DNA of 64,000 bases from Sinomicrobium soli. GTDB lineage: Bacteria > Bacteroidota > Bacteroidia > Flavobacteriales > Flavobacteriaceae. This document shows positions 26,463 to 35,700 of this stretch, piece after piece. The notes below the pieces were generated by a model. That model saw nothing but the letters and a program-made list of their open reading frames with translations, was not told the DNA's origin and did no database searches. The translations under genes were made by a program, and so were the position numbers. Every line of letters starts with the position of its first letter. The stretch's first letter is position 1. The DNA lies in the NCBI RefSeq assembly GCF_003285545.1, contig NZ_QLNV01000003.1, positions 310,001 through 374,000 of the forward strand. The letters run 5' to 3'.

Positions 26463-26717
26463 ATGAAAAATAAACTACAAACAGATTATTTCTTAAACCA
26501 TCCTCTCGAGGAGATCTTCGAAGAACTGAAAAAGCTGCACCCCGAAATTCCGGAAGAGATCATTGTGCTCGACGGCCCGGATATCATACGGATCTTCGGG
26601 ATAAACAGTGAGATGCTGAACTACCTGCACTATTCCGGGCAGATTACTTATTTTACACTGAACGAACGGCATTATTATTCCTGGGAAAGTGTTTTTAAAA
26701 AGCTCAGAAAACGATGA
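26463..26717 (+). CDS. Small protein with an excisionase/MerR-like helix-turn-helix
   Basis: 84 residues, no signal peptide. After an acidic helix (E-E-I-F-E-E-L-K-K-L), residues ~44-80 read D-I-I-R-I-F-G-I-N-S-E-M-L-N-Y-L-H-Y-S-G-Q-I-T-Y, then Y-Y-S-W-E-S-V-F-K-K-L. This is the pattern of HTH_17-type domains (helix, turn, helix, wing, then the Y-Y-x-x-x-D/E-V string) seen in excisionase-like DNA-binding proteins and small Bacteroidota regulators. It stands alone with no integrase or mobile-element genes nearby, so a recombination role is unsupported. A small transcription factor is the more likely reading. Confidence 0.65.
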   Translation: MKNKLQTDYFLNHPLEEIFEELKKLHPEIPEEIIVLDGPDIIRIFGINSEMLNYLHYSGQITYFTLNERHYYSWESVFKKLRKR

Positions 26718-26723
26718 AAAACG

Positions 26724-26875
26724 GTCAGAAGCCGGAAGCCCGAAGCCTGGGCTTCCGACTCCCAACCATTTCGTCGTTTGCAAACTACCGATGGTTCGTG
26801 GTTCTGATAATAAAACCAAGAATTAAGAACCATGCCCAGACTAAGAACTACCAACTAAGAACTAAAAAACTCCAT
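26724..26875. repeat. Dispersed intergenic repeat, copy A
   Basis: Contains GGGCTTCCGACTCCCAACC, a CGTTTGCAAACTACCGATGG string and then CTAA-rich units. The copy at 28808-28945 shares the same elements (CGGCTTCGGACTCCCGAC, CGTTTACAAACTAACGAT) with ~75-80% identity by eye, though its CTAA-rich part lies on the opposite strand and side. Confidence 0.5.
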
Positions 26876-26934
26876 TCCCATTTCTTTCCCAATTCATGTC
26901 TCAGTTTTGTACTGTAATTTAAAAAGCAGATATT

Positions 26935-27387
26935 ATGAAACTCAAAAAAAATGTATTCGGACTACTGGCTGTTGTGGCCACTTTATTGTTTACCGCACAA
27001 GCCGGAGCACAGGAAACGGTAATCCCGAAATCGGAACTGCCCCAACCTGCCCGGGAATTCCTGCAGGCCAATTTTAAGGAGCAGAAAGTGATTCAGGTAG
27101 TAAAAGATGTAGACTACCTGGTCAAAACCGATTACGAGGTACTGCTGGACAATGCCATGAAGCTGGAATTCGACGGTAAGGGGAACTGGAAAGAGATCGA
27201 CGGGAACCACAATACCATACCGGAAGCCCTGATCCCCGAAAAGATCGCTGCTTACGTAAAACAGAACTTCCCTACCCAGGCCGTAAACAAGATAGAGAAG
27301 GGTACTACAAAATACGAGGTAGAACTCGCCAACGACCTCGACCTGGAATTTACCCTGGACGGGGATTTTTTAAGGATTGACGATTAA
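26935..27387 (+). CDS. Secreted PepSY-like (DUF2874-type) protein
   Basis: 150 residues with signal peptide ending A-G-A-Q. Two PepSY-like units: the first has I-P-K-S-E-L-P-Q-P-A-R-E-F-L, Y-E-V-L-L-D-N-A-M-K-L-E-F-D and G-N-W-K-E-I-D-G; the second has I-A-A-Y-V-K-Q-N-F-P and Y-E-V-E-L-A-N-D-L-D-L-E-F. These are the repeats of the Bacteroidota PepSY_like family, periplasmic or surface proteins without a settled function, compared structurally to beta-lactamase-inhibitor protein. The next gene, 20 bases on, is a lipoprotein of the same family, so both probably act together. No protease gene lies next to them. Confidence 0.88.
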   Translation: MKLKKNVFGLLAVVATLLFTAQAGAQETVIPKSELPQPAREFLQANFKEQKVIQVVKDVDYLVKTDYEVLLDNAMKLEFDGKGNWKEIDGNHNTIPEALIPEKIAAYVKQNFPTQAVNKIEKGTTKYEVELANDLDLEFTLDGDFLRIDD

Positions 27388-27407
27388 ATACAAATAATTT
27401 CACACTG

Positions 27408-27872
27408 ATGAAACAGCACTTTTTAAAAGGAATGGCCATAATAGGAATGGTATGTGCCTTCATAGCCTGCAGTAATGATGACGACAATAACGACCTCATC
27501 ATCGATACCGGTGACCTTCCTGAGGCGGGTACGGCCCTGCTTGCAACCTACTTCGAGGGGGCAACCGTAACCCGTGTGGAACTGAAAAACAGGGCTGATG
27601 CCGATGGCACCCTGTATGAAGTGAGCCTGAGCAACGGCTTTGAAATAGACCTCGACGCCGACGGTAACTGGACCGATATAGACGGCAATAACCGGCAGGT
27701 ACCGGATGGCCTGGTACCGGAAGCCATACTGGCCTATACCCGGGAACACTATCCTTCACCGGTATTTATCGAGGGGATCGATAAGGAGGTAAGCGGCTAT
27801 GAGGTAGACCTCTCCAATAATACAGACCTGCTGTTTGATACGGATGGTAATTTTATACGGACCGCCAATTAA
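27408..27872 (+). CDS. PepSY-like lipoprotein
   Basis: 154 residues. Lipobox F-I-A-C (Cys 21) follows a hydrophobic signal, then a short acidic linker (S-N-D-D-D-N-N-D). The body repeats the neighbour's pattern: Y-E-V-S-L-S-N-G-F-E-I-D-L-D-A-D-G-N-W-T, I-D-G-N-N, then L-A-Y-T-R-E-H-Y-P and Y-E-V-D-L-S-N-N-T-D-L-L-F. It is transcribed 20 bases behind the secreted paralogue and ends the pair before a strong palindromic terminator. The acidic loops could bind cations. Function unknown. Confidence 0.85.
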   Translation: MKQHFLKGMAIIGMVCAFIACSNDDDNNDLIIDTGDLPEAGTALLATYFEGATVTRVELKNRADADGTLYEVSLSNGFEIDLDADGNWTDIDGNNRQVPDGLVPEAILAYTREHYPSPVFIEGIDKEVSGYEVDLSNNTDLLFDTDGNFIRTAN

Positions 27873-27906
27873 TTCCCTTTCCGGAATTAATACTCAAACC
27901 TCTCCT

Positions 27907-27955
27907 GCCACGGATACGCATATACCGGTATATGCGTATCCGTGGCAACATTTTT
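27907..27955 (+). terminator. 40-bp perfect palindrome acting as likely terminator of the PepSY pair
   Basis: The 20 bases from 27907 (GCCACGGATACGCATATACC) are followed immediately by their exact reverse complement, with no loop bases, then AACATTTTTG. It lies 35 bases after the stop codon. Confidence 0.7.
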
Positions 27956-28191
27956 GCCCGGTAAGCACTAAATAATGACTAATTTCACTGCCTGAAAACC
28001 AGGCTCCCGGAACTGAAAAAATACCGACTCAGGAGCACCATTCGCCCCGGGCTACAGGGACGCAGACAACGACTGGCGGGTAAATATGAAAAAAGTCAGG
28101 ACTCCAAAAGCGGATTTTATTGTAGAGGTCAACTAAACCACTGCGGCCAGCAAGTCCGGAGGTTTAAAAAGACGATGGAATTGCCGTGGTT

Positions 28192-28266
28192 ATTAGTTAT
28201 TAGGTTATTGGATTATTAGGTTACTAAGTTATTGCGTGTTGACTAAATAACTGAGTAACCCAATAA
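28192..28266. repeat. Inverted repeat of GGTTATT-type units, second copy
   Basis: TTATTAGGTTACTAAGTTATT (28213-28233) pairs with AATAACTGAGTAACCCAATAA (28246-28266) with two mismatches. Extra units of the same kind precede the left arm. It resembles the element at 8990-9051. The surrounding gap (27956-28330) has no supported gene. Confidence 0.65.
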
Positions 28267-28330
28267 CTGAGCTTCCGGACTGGGTATGACCGGCTTTACA
28301 AAAACGGGGGCAGGGCTGCCCGCGACCTGT

Positions 28331-28807
28331 TTACTCGTAAACAATATTGTGTTTTTCGGCATACCGGACAAACCTGTCCCGTATTTTTGCCCATTGGCGG
28401 TGGTTATACACACAGGCCACCTTCTGTTCGGTATCAAAGACGAGTGTCTTTCGCGCCAGTGCCTTGCTCACGGTTTTTACTTTTACCCCGGAGATATGGG
28501 TAAGTACCTGGTCTTCCGCCTTGTATTTATCGGCAAAATCGGCTACTGCAGTGATAAACCCGTAAAATTCGCGTGCAGTACCCTTAAAATATTCTACTTC
28601 GTACGCCCCGCTATCCCAGTCGTCATAATGGCGCTGGTACCCCCACAGGGCAAAAGTCTCATCGGGGTCATCTCCCTCGACCAGCCTGTAATGCGACATA
28701 TAGGTTTCCGTGGTATTCTCCGAAAAGATCTCTTCGAGTTTATAGGTCTGTGCCAGCAAACCCGACGTGATCAGGCAGGCCATTAAGGCGGAAATATATT
28801 GTTTCAT
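28331..28807 (-). CDS. Secreted protein of unknown function
   Basis: 158 residues with signal peptide ending G-L-L-A-Q. The mature part has Y-K-L-E-E-I-F-S-E-N-T-T-E-T-Y-M-S-H-Y, a D-D-P-D-E-T-F-A-L-W-G-Y segment and Y-E-V-E-Y-F-K-G-T, then a Lys/Arg-rich C-terminal helix. No domain was recognised and no Cys pair or metal motif is apparent. A CTAA-rich leader of the same type as at 1715 and 4768 sits directly before the start codon. Its neighbours on both sides face the opposite way, so it is a single gene. Confidence 0.7.
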   Translation of the reverse strand: MKQYISALMACLITSGLLAQTYKLEEIFSENTTETYMSHYRLVEGDDPDETFALWGYQRHYDDWDSGAYEVEYFKGTAREFYGFITAVADFADKYKAEDQVLTHISGVKVKTVSKALARKTLVFDTEQKVACVYNHRQWAKIRDRFVRYAEKHNIVYE

Positions 28808-28945
28808 TAGTTTATTAGTTTTTAGTTCTTAGTTCGTAGTTGGTAGTTTGAGATCAAACTTCCGGCTTCGGACTCCCGACTTTCTGCCATCTCTTCGTTT
28901 ACAAACTAACGATTGTTTTTTGAGATCTGAAGCCCGGGTTTCCGG
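28808..28945. repeat. Dispersed intergenic repeat, copy B, including a minus-strand CTAA-rich leader
   Basis: Bases 28808-28850, read on the minus strand, form the degenerate CTAA-type leader of the gene starting at 28807. The following ~95 bases share CGTTTACAAACTAACGAT and CGGCTTCGGACTCCCGAC with copy A at 26724. Confidence 0.5.
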
Positions 28946-29135
28946 AAATCATTATTTGTTTTCACGGATATTATCAAAGACCATTCCAGTTTATGACACT
29001 TTGCTACATTCAAGAGATCCCAATAATATTTTTAACCTGCTGTATATAGCATAAAATACAATAAAATATCCGCTATCATTACCATTTTCAAGGTGATTTT
29101 TCATTTTCATATAACCGATGTTATAAACAATATCT

Positions 29136-29143
29136 TAAGTTTG
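29136..29143 (+). promoter_or_regulatory. Possible -7 promoter element before lgt
   Basis: TAAGTTTG matches TAnnTTTG. There is no clear TTG at the expected upstream distance, so this is a half-match; a start at ~29150 would leave a leader of ~43 bases. Confidence 0.35.
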
Positions 29144-29192
29144 CAGGTATTATGAATATGGTTTATATCCATTGTAATCCGGAAAGGACACC

Positions 29193-30029
29193 ATGAATGA
29201 TCACCTTATATACTGGAATGTCGATCCCGTTATATTCCAGCTGACAGAAACATTTCCCATAAAGTATTACGGGTTACTGTTTGTCGCCGGTATCATTACG
29301 GGATTTTATATCGTCAGGAACATTTATAAAAAGGAAAATATCCCCGTAGAAAAACTGGACAGCTTATTGTCCTATATTATTATAGGAACACTTGCAGGGG
29401 CAAGGCTGGGACATTGCCTGTTTTACCAGCCCGATTATTTCCTGAGCCATCCGCTGGAAATGTTCCTGCCGATCCAGAATGTAGACGGTTCCTACAGATT
29501 TATCGGCTACCAGGGCCTGGCCAGTCACGGGGGAGCGATCGGTGTGCTGACCGCCATCATTATATATTGCAGGAAACACAAGGCAAACCTGCTATGGGTC
29601 CTGGACAAAGTGGCCATTGCCATTCCTGTGGCCGGGGCATTTATACGGTTGGGCAACTTTATGAATTCAGAAATCTACGGGAAACCCACGAACGGGAATT
29701 GGGGGGTAGTCTTTGTGCAGGATGATATGATCCCCAGGCATCCCACACAACTTTACGAGGCATTCTCTTATCTTTTTATCTTCATAGTGCTGTATGCCGT
29801 ATATCATTCCCGGAAGATTACAGTCCGAAACGGGCAACTGTTCGGGCTTTTTCTTATCCTTTTATTTTCAGCGAGGTTTATCATCGAGTTTTTTAAGGAA
29901 AACCAGGTAGGTTTTGAAGATCAGATGACCCTGAATATGGGGCAGATCCTGAGCATCCCTTTTATAATTGCCGGGGTGCTGTTTATGGTCTGGCGACCGA
30001 AAAACAGGAATTTTACATCAGCAGCATAG
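29193..30029 (+). CDS. lgt: Prolipoprotein diacylglyceryl transferase
   Basis: 278 residues with about seven transmembrane helices. Lgt adds diacylglycerol from phosphatidylglycerol to the lipobox Cys of prolipoproteins at the inner membrane, the first step of lipoprotein maturation. Family motifs are present: Y-G-L-L-F-V-A-G near the N-terminus, A-S-H-G-G-A-I-G with the conserved His, and the signature F-I-R-L-G-N-F-M-N-S-E-I-Y-G. A late H-P-T-Q-L-Y-E-A segment is also conserved. The many lipoproteins in this window depend on this step. It is a single gene with a hairpin terminator behind it. Confidence 0.95.
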   Translation: MNDHLIYWNVDPVIFQLTETFPIKYYGLLFVAGIITGFYIVRNIYKKENIPVEKLDSLLSYIIIGTLAGARLGHCLFYQPDYFLSHPLEMFLPIQNVDGSYRFIGYQGLASHGGAIGVLTAIIIYCRKHKANLLWVLDKVAIAIPVAGAFIRLGNFMNSEIYGKPTNGNWGVVFVQDDMIPRHPTQLYEAFSYLFIFIVLYAVYHSRKITVRNGQLFGLFLILLFSARFIIEFFKENQVGFEDQMTLNMGQILSIPFIIAGVLFMVWRPKNRNFTSAA

Positions 30030-30051
30030 CTGTGACGAAGGGTTTATATTA

Positions 30052-30116
30052 TAAAAAAGCAAAGACAAACTCCGTAAAACCGGGGTGTAACCCGAAACAG
30101 AGTCTGTGCTTTGCTT
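30052..30116. terminator. Bidirectional terminator between lgt and the glycosaminoglycan locus
   Basis: AAGCAAAGACAAACTC (30057-30072) pairs with GAGTCTGTGCTTTGCTT (30100-30116) with one mismatch and one bulge, with a small inner CCGGGG/CCCG stem. On the minus strand the stem is followed by a run of T (complement of 30053-30058), ending the SusCD operon; on the plus strand it closes lgt. Confidence 0.65.
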
Positions 30117-30236
30117 CACATAACAAACTAACTCAAATTGTAAAATGTAATCCCTGTATCACCTGATGTACAGTGCCGTGAGTACATTGTAATATCTCAG
30201 TTAATAACCGTTTAACGATATGGGACGGGAAAAGTA

Positions 30237-31166
30237 CTATTCGGTAACGGTTATGGTAAATTCCTGCATTTTTTCCTTATGCCCGTACACCGTAGTGTTA
30301 TTTCCTACCAGGGTTACGGTATACGTACCTGGCTGGGTATAAGTATGTTCAAAAGAACTTAACGCAGTGGAATAGTTTTTCAGGTCTTCCCCGGTATCCG
30401 GCGATACGGCCGTAAGATTCAGGGGCCTCGTGATCAGCCAGTCTTCATTGACTATATTATCACTGTTCCCTCTCATTCTCCAATAGCCATTACCTGAATC
30501 CCAGTACCATTTCGCCCCATTCCAGGCTTCTACAATGCCCTGTACATCAACAGGCAGAAAACCCGGAGTCTCTTCCGTAGCTATAGTCAGGGGGGCGGGT
30601 GCCCCTTCCACGTCCGTTTCTATCAGCAGATCGTTAAAATACCACTCGGCCCCACGGTCCTGGATATTATCTGAAAAGTACCGGAATCCGAAATATATGG
30701 TATTGCCATCGGCCAGATCGGTAATATCAACCACACCGGAGCTTTGAAACTCAAAATCATACCGTGTGGAAATATCGAACCTGTCGGTGATCTCTGTCCA
30801 TGTGGCATGGTTTACGGCTTCTGCCGTGCCCGAACCGTCGTAGTCCCCGGAATACCATACCGTAAGTGTCCCGGTGGCATTGGAACCCAGTCCCCATTTC
30901 TGGGAGTTTTCAAAAGACATGGTCACCGTACCCTCGGCATTGGTCCTGTCTTTGTGTTCGTACTGGTGCCCGAATTCGCCGGAATAGAACTTCAGGAAAT
31001 CGGGAGTGTGATCCACGGTAAAGACAACCGGTTCGCCTGCCTTGACCTCAAAAGCGGAAGGGGTTACGGTAAAGCGGGGAGTTTCTACCTCTTCCATATC
31101 TTCACAGCCCTGAACCCAAAAGGTTAGCACGAAGAGATATATTGCTATCTGTATAAACTTTTTCAT
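30237..31166 (-). CDS. DUF5017-type surface lipoprotein of the glycosaminoglycan locus
   Basis: 309 residues. Lipobox V-Q-G-C (Cys 21). Residues ~30-120 form a PKD-like beta sandwich; the middle holds a DUF5017-type segment with Y-F-G-F-R-Y-F-S-D-N and E-W-Y-F-N-D-L, and the C-terminus another PKD-like stretch ending Y-T-V-T-L-V-G-N-N-T and F-T-I-T-V-T-E. Such proteins sit next to SusD on the cell surface and bind glycan, filling the place of SusE/SusF. It is the last gene of the minus-strand operon, 33 bases after SusD. Glycan binding is inferred from family and position. Confidence 0.83.
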   Translation of the reverse strand: MKKFIQIAIYLFVLTFWVQGCEDMEEVETPRFTVTPSAFEVKAGEPVVFTVDHTPDFLKFYSGEFGHQYEHKDRTNAEGTVTMSFENSQKWGLGSNATGTLTVWYSGDYDGSGTAEAVNHATWTEITDRFDISTRYDFEFQSSGVVDITDLADGNTIYFGFRYFSDNIQDRGAEWYFNDLLIETDVEGAPAPLTIATEETPGFLPVDVQGIVEAWNGAKWYWDSGNGYWRMRGNSDNIVNEDWLITRPLNLTAVSPDTGEDLKNYSTALSSFEHTYTQPGTYTVTLVGNNTTVYGHKEKMQEFTITVTE

Positions 31167-31199
31167 TGTTTTGGTTTTTTCGGATGATTTTCCTGCATG

Positions 31200-32789
31200 T
31201 TACCAGTTCGGATTTTGTTTTATCAGATCGTTGGCCCCGATCTCCTGTTCCGGGATGGGGAGCAGCTGGTGTTTATTGTCTTCATAATTATTGTAGGCAT
31301 CGAAATAGTAATTGAGCCCGTTCAGGCTGTTGGTGCGGCTTTCCGGGTCGCCTGTACCGTACAGGGGCCAGTCGGTATTTTCAGAATTGTCGGCCGCCTG
31401 CATGGCCGCCATGGTCTCGTCTACCTTTTCCTGAAAGATCCCCCACCGGATCAGGTCGTATCGCCTGAACCCTTCAAAACACAGTTCCAGTCTTCTCTCT
31501 TCCTGTATGAGTTCCTTGCTGATGGTTTCCAGGGGTGTGGCATGAGCACGCTCCCTCACCTCGTTTACGGCATTAAGGGCCAGTTCAGATCCGGGGTTCA
31601 GTTCATTCTCTGCTTCGGCATACATCAGCAACACATCAGAAAACCGGACCACCGGCCAATGATGCGGACCGTAGCTTCCGGTCCCTCCATCTTCCAGTAA
31701 CCGGCGGTATTTGGAAGCGGGATACTGAAACTGGTTGAACATCGTGGCAAACTCGCAATCATTATTGGTCGGGATATAAAAGGGAGAGGTATTCCACAAC
31801 CCCCGTTCATCGGTGGGGTCGTTCCTGTAAGCGCTGGTCAGGCTTATGGTTGCGGAGACCAGCCCATACCCCCTGTTATGGCAGGCTTCATCATCCACTT
31901 TCATTCCCATGGCCGAACCGAGTTTGCTGGACTGGTTCTGGTCCTGGTTACCGTAATAAAAGGCGATCTGGAACAGGACTTCCCTGGTATCATATTCCTC
32001 CTTTGCCAGTTTGTTGAACACATCTTCATAGCTGGAATTCAGTTCGAAATATTCGTTATCCATTACTTTTTTGGCCCAGTCCCTGGCTTTGGTATAATAA
32101 TCGCCGTCATTGGTAAAAGGAGACCCGGCCCTGTACAGGCATACCCTGGCCAGCAGGGCCTGTGCAGCTTCTTTGCTGGCCCGGCCGGGGGTTGCCTCCT
32201 GTATGGACGGCAGATGGGCTTCGGCATATTCGAGGTCGGCAATGATCTTGTCGTATACCTCTACCCCTTTTGTTCTGGGAAGCAACTGCTTTAAAGTAGT
32301 TTCGTCGGGCACCGGGATACCTTCCACCCCACCGAAATTCTTCTGAAGATCAAAGTACAGATAAGCTCTTACAAATCGTGCCTCGGCAGTATAGGCCTCT
32401 TTTACCGATTCGCTCAGGGCGGCGGAGTTCTGTAATTCCACCATCATGACATTTGCAGCATTAACACCTTCGTACAGCAGGGTCCATGCGGAGAGCACAT
32501 CTCCCTGGCTGCTGGTAAAGCTGTTTTCCAGGATAGATCGGTTTTCTGTGCGGTTCTCAAAGGCCTCATCGGTCCCGGCAGAAGGATACATCGCATTGAT
32601 CACAGATTCCCGGTATGCCCTTACAATACGGCTGTATATCCCCATAAGTCCTGCCAGGGCCCCGGCTTCGCTCTGGTACAGTGTTCCCGACCCGATACCG
32701 TCCTGGGGCGGGATATCGAGTTTATCATCGCAACCCGGAATAAATAACAAACTGAATATGGTGGTGAGTAATAAAACTTTCGCTTTCAT
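31200..32789 (-). CDS. SusD/RagB-family glycan-binding lipoprotein
   Basis: 529 residues, typical length. Lipobox I-P-G-C (Cys 20) follows the signal. The N-terminal SusD-like TPR part has L-A-G-L-M-G-I-Y-S-R-I-V-R-A and A-E-A-R-F-V-R-A-Y-L-Y-F-D-L; the C-terminal RagB part has Y-A-E-A-E-N-E-L-N-P and L-C-F-E-G-F-R-R-Y-D-L-I-R-W-G, ending with the usual L-L-P-I-P-E-Q-E-I. It caps the SusC channel encoded 10 bases upstream and delivers oligosaccharide. By locus content the ligand should be a chondroitin/dermatan/hyaluronan-type oligosaccharide. Confidence 0.95.
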   Translation of the reverse strand: MKAKVLLLTTIFSLLFIPGCDDKLDIPPQDGIGSGTLYQSEAGALAGLMGIYSRIVRAYRESVINAMYPSAGTDEAFENRTENRSILENSFTSSQGDVLSAWTLLYEGVNAANVMMVELQNSAALSESVKEAYTAEARFVRAYLYFDLQKNFGGVEGIPVPDETTLKQLLPRTKGVEVYDKIIADLEYAEAHLPSIQEATPGRASKEAAQALLARVCLYRAGSPFTNDGDYYTKARDWAKKVMDNEYFELNSSYEDVFNKLAKEEYDTREVLFQIAFYYGNQDQNQSSKLGSAMGMKVDDEACHNRGYGLVSATISLTSAYRNDPTDERGLWNTSPFYIPTNNDCEFATMFNQFQYPASKYRRLLEDGGTGSYGPHHWPVVRFSDVLLMYAEAENELNPGSELALNAVNEVRERAHATPLETISKELIQEERRLELCFEGFRRYDLIRWGIFQEKVDETMAAMQAADNSENTDWPLYGTGDPESRTNSLNGLNYYFDAYNNYEDNKHQLLPIPEQEIGANDLIKQNPNW

Positions 32790-32799
32790 AATGCTTTTT

Positions 32800-35700
32800 T
32801 TAGAATGTTAGGTTCAAACCAAAACTTACCGTCTTGTTTATCGGGTATGAAGAATAGTCTACTCCCGGCATAATGGCGGAACTGTTTACCGAAACCTCGG
32901 GGTCAAAGCCGCTGTAGTTGGTCCAGGTGATCAGGTTCTGGGCCGCCATGTATACTTCAAGCCGGGTAAGGCTCAGCTTTTCCAGTATCTCTTTGGGAAA
33001 AAGGTACGACAGGTTTACGGTTTTCAACCGGAGGTAAGACCCGTCTTCCACCACTCTTGAGGATACGTCTTCAAAACCCCGTCCGCCAGACCTGAACATA
33101 TCAGTATCCTGGTTGGTAAGTGTCCAGCGGTCTGTCACGGTGGCAAACTGGTTCTGGCTGGGATATGCCATTTCTTCAAAAATAAGCCTGTTGGCATTGA
33201 GCACATCATTGCCATAAGACCACTGGAAAAAGGCGCTCAGCTGGAAATTCTTATAAGTAAACGTATTCCCGAATCCTCCGTAGTGTTTTGGCAATCCGTT
33301 ACCTATGACGGTTTTGTCGTCTGAAGTTATTTTTCCGTCGCCGTTCAGGTCTCTGTACTTTTCATCCCCCGGCTGCCGGACAGAGCTTCCCCCGTCGTAA
33401 TCGGGTACTCCCGCCTTTAAAATATGGGTGGCATCATCCGGATTGTAATCTACAAAATCTTCCGGCCGGTATACTCCGTCCGACAGGTAACCGAACATAT
33501 TCCCCAATGACTTCCCTTCTTCTACAATAAACTGGTTGGAGGCATACCGCCAGTAGTAATTGGGGTTCCCGAAAATGGGTTTTCCTTCGGGCAGCCACAT
33601 CACCTTGTTCTGGTTGAATGAAATATTAAAGTTGGTGGTCCAGGTAAAGTTTTTGGTCGACACGTTTACGGTGCTCAATGTGAATTCCATTCCGCGGTTT
33701 CTGACACTTCCGCTGTTTTTCCATACCGTACTGATCCCTAATGACGGGGGGGTATCGGCATTGATCAGCAGTTTGTCCGTAGTTTTTTCGTAGAGCTCTG
33801 CGGCCAGTGATATCCTGTCGTCAAAAAGCCCCAGGTCTATCCCTGCATTGTACTGGGAAGTGGTTTCCCATTCGAGATCGGGATTGGCCCCCGCAGACGT
33901 GGGCCGCTGCCCGAGCACCTCGGTCCCGTCGATAAAATAGGAAGCCAGGTCGGAATTATAGAGGTCAAACCGGGCATCGCCCGGAATACGGTCGTTTCCG
34001 GTTTTACCGTATCCGGCCTTGAGCTTTAACTGGGAGATAAAGTCTATGCTCTTTATAAACTCTTCTTCTTCGGCCTTCCACGATACGGCCAGCGATGGGA
34101 AATACCCGATATTATGTCCGGGTGCAAAATTCGAAGACCCGTCTCTCCGGATAGAAGCCGTAAGCAGGTATTTGTTGTTATAGGCATAGTTAAACCTGGC
34201 CAGCAACGACTCTATACGGGAACGGGAACTGCCGTTAATATCGTCTGTACTGGCTGCGGTACCCTCGTCCAGGGAATTGATGCCCAGGGTTTCAGCATAC
34301 TGTGGGATCTGTATGGACCGCAGAAAGGTCCTGCTGTTCTTTCTGCTGTTCAGCGAGTAGCCTACCATAAGGTTAATGTCGTGCTTATCGTCAAATATCT
34401 TGCGGTAGGTCAATGTGTTTACCGTAGACAGGGTCATGTAATTCACATAATCCATCGTTCCGTTTATACCATTGATCGGGTTGATCAACCTTCCGTAAAC
34501 GGTATTGCTGTTATTAAAAACACCTGTCTGCCGGGAATCCTTATTATAGCTTCCCCTGGCTTCGAAAGTGAGCTCCGGGCTTATCTTGTAACGCAAGGAT
34601 AAATTGGAAATAAACTGATTGGTCTCCCTTTTACGGTATTCGTTTTCAAGCGATACGATGGGATGCCAGTTATAGATATTGTTCACATCGAATTCGTCGA
34701 TATTGATACCGTACAACGGATTGGAATCTCCGTAATCCCTGAATTTATTGACTACCGGGGTATAGGTGATCACATTTCTAAGGAAGGAATAGGAAGAGGT
34801 TCCCTGCGTATCCAGTCCGCTCAATACCGTATTCGCATAGATCACCCCGAGGGTCATATCCAGCTTATCATTGATCTTGTGCCGCAGATTCAGCCTTCCG
34901 TTGATCTTTTTATATTCCGAACGCAGTAAAGTTCCCTCGTCGGTCAGGCTGTTGACCGAGGCGTCGAGTTTGGTGGTCTCGCCACCACTTGCAATTTTTA
35001 CGGTATGCAATTTGGAATAAGCTGTCCTGAATGCATCGTCCTGCCAGTTGGCCGTAGGGGAGTTCCGGTAATCCTCCGCATTTCCCACAACGGTACCCTC
35101 GTCGTCCACAAAAAACCGCAATGAGGTAGAAGCCGGATTGAGTTCATCAGACAGTTTTACAAACTCGTATGCCGAAAGTATATCGATCTTTCTGGCGACA
35201 TTTTTGATATCAAGCCGGGTTTCATAAGAAACCGTAGTTTTCCCCGACTTAGCCTGGGTGGTGGTGATCAGCACAACCCCATTGGCACCCCGGGCCCCGT
35301 AAATGGCTGTTGCCGAAGCATCTTTCAGGATGTCTATACTTTGAATATCGGAGGGGTTCAGGATACCGGGATTAAAATTTTCGACGATAAAACCATCCAG
35401 TACATAGAGCGGGGAGTTGTCCCCGTTTACCGTATTCCCTCCCCTGATGGTAATTTTTGCACCGGCACCGGGCTCGCCGCTACCCGATTCTACCTGGACT
35501 CCGGAGACCCGGCCCGCCAGGGCCTGATCGAAATTTGCCACCGGGGCCTCGTTCAACTGGTCCATTTTTACAGAAGCCACGGAGCCGGTAAGGTCTTTTT
35601 TCTTTACCGTGCCATACCCGACGACCACAACATCGTCCAGTTGCTGAAAATCGGGAGACAGGCCGATACTTATTTCTGTCCGGTCTCCTACGACCTCTTC

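Noticed and set aside
26463-26717. Mobile-element excisionase
   Set aside because: No integrase, attachment-site repeat or mobile-element genes next to it.
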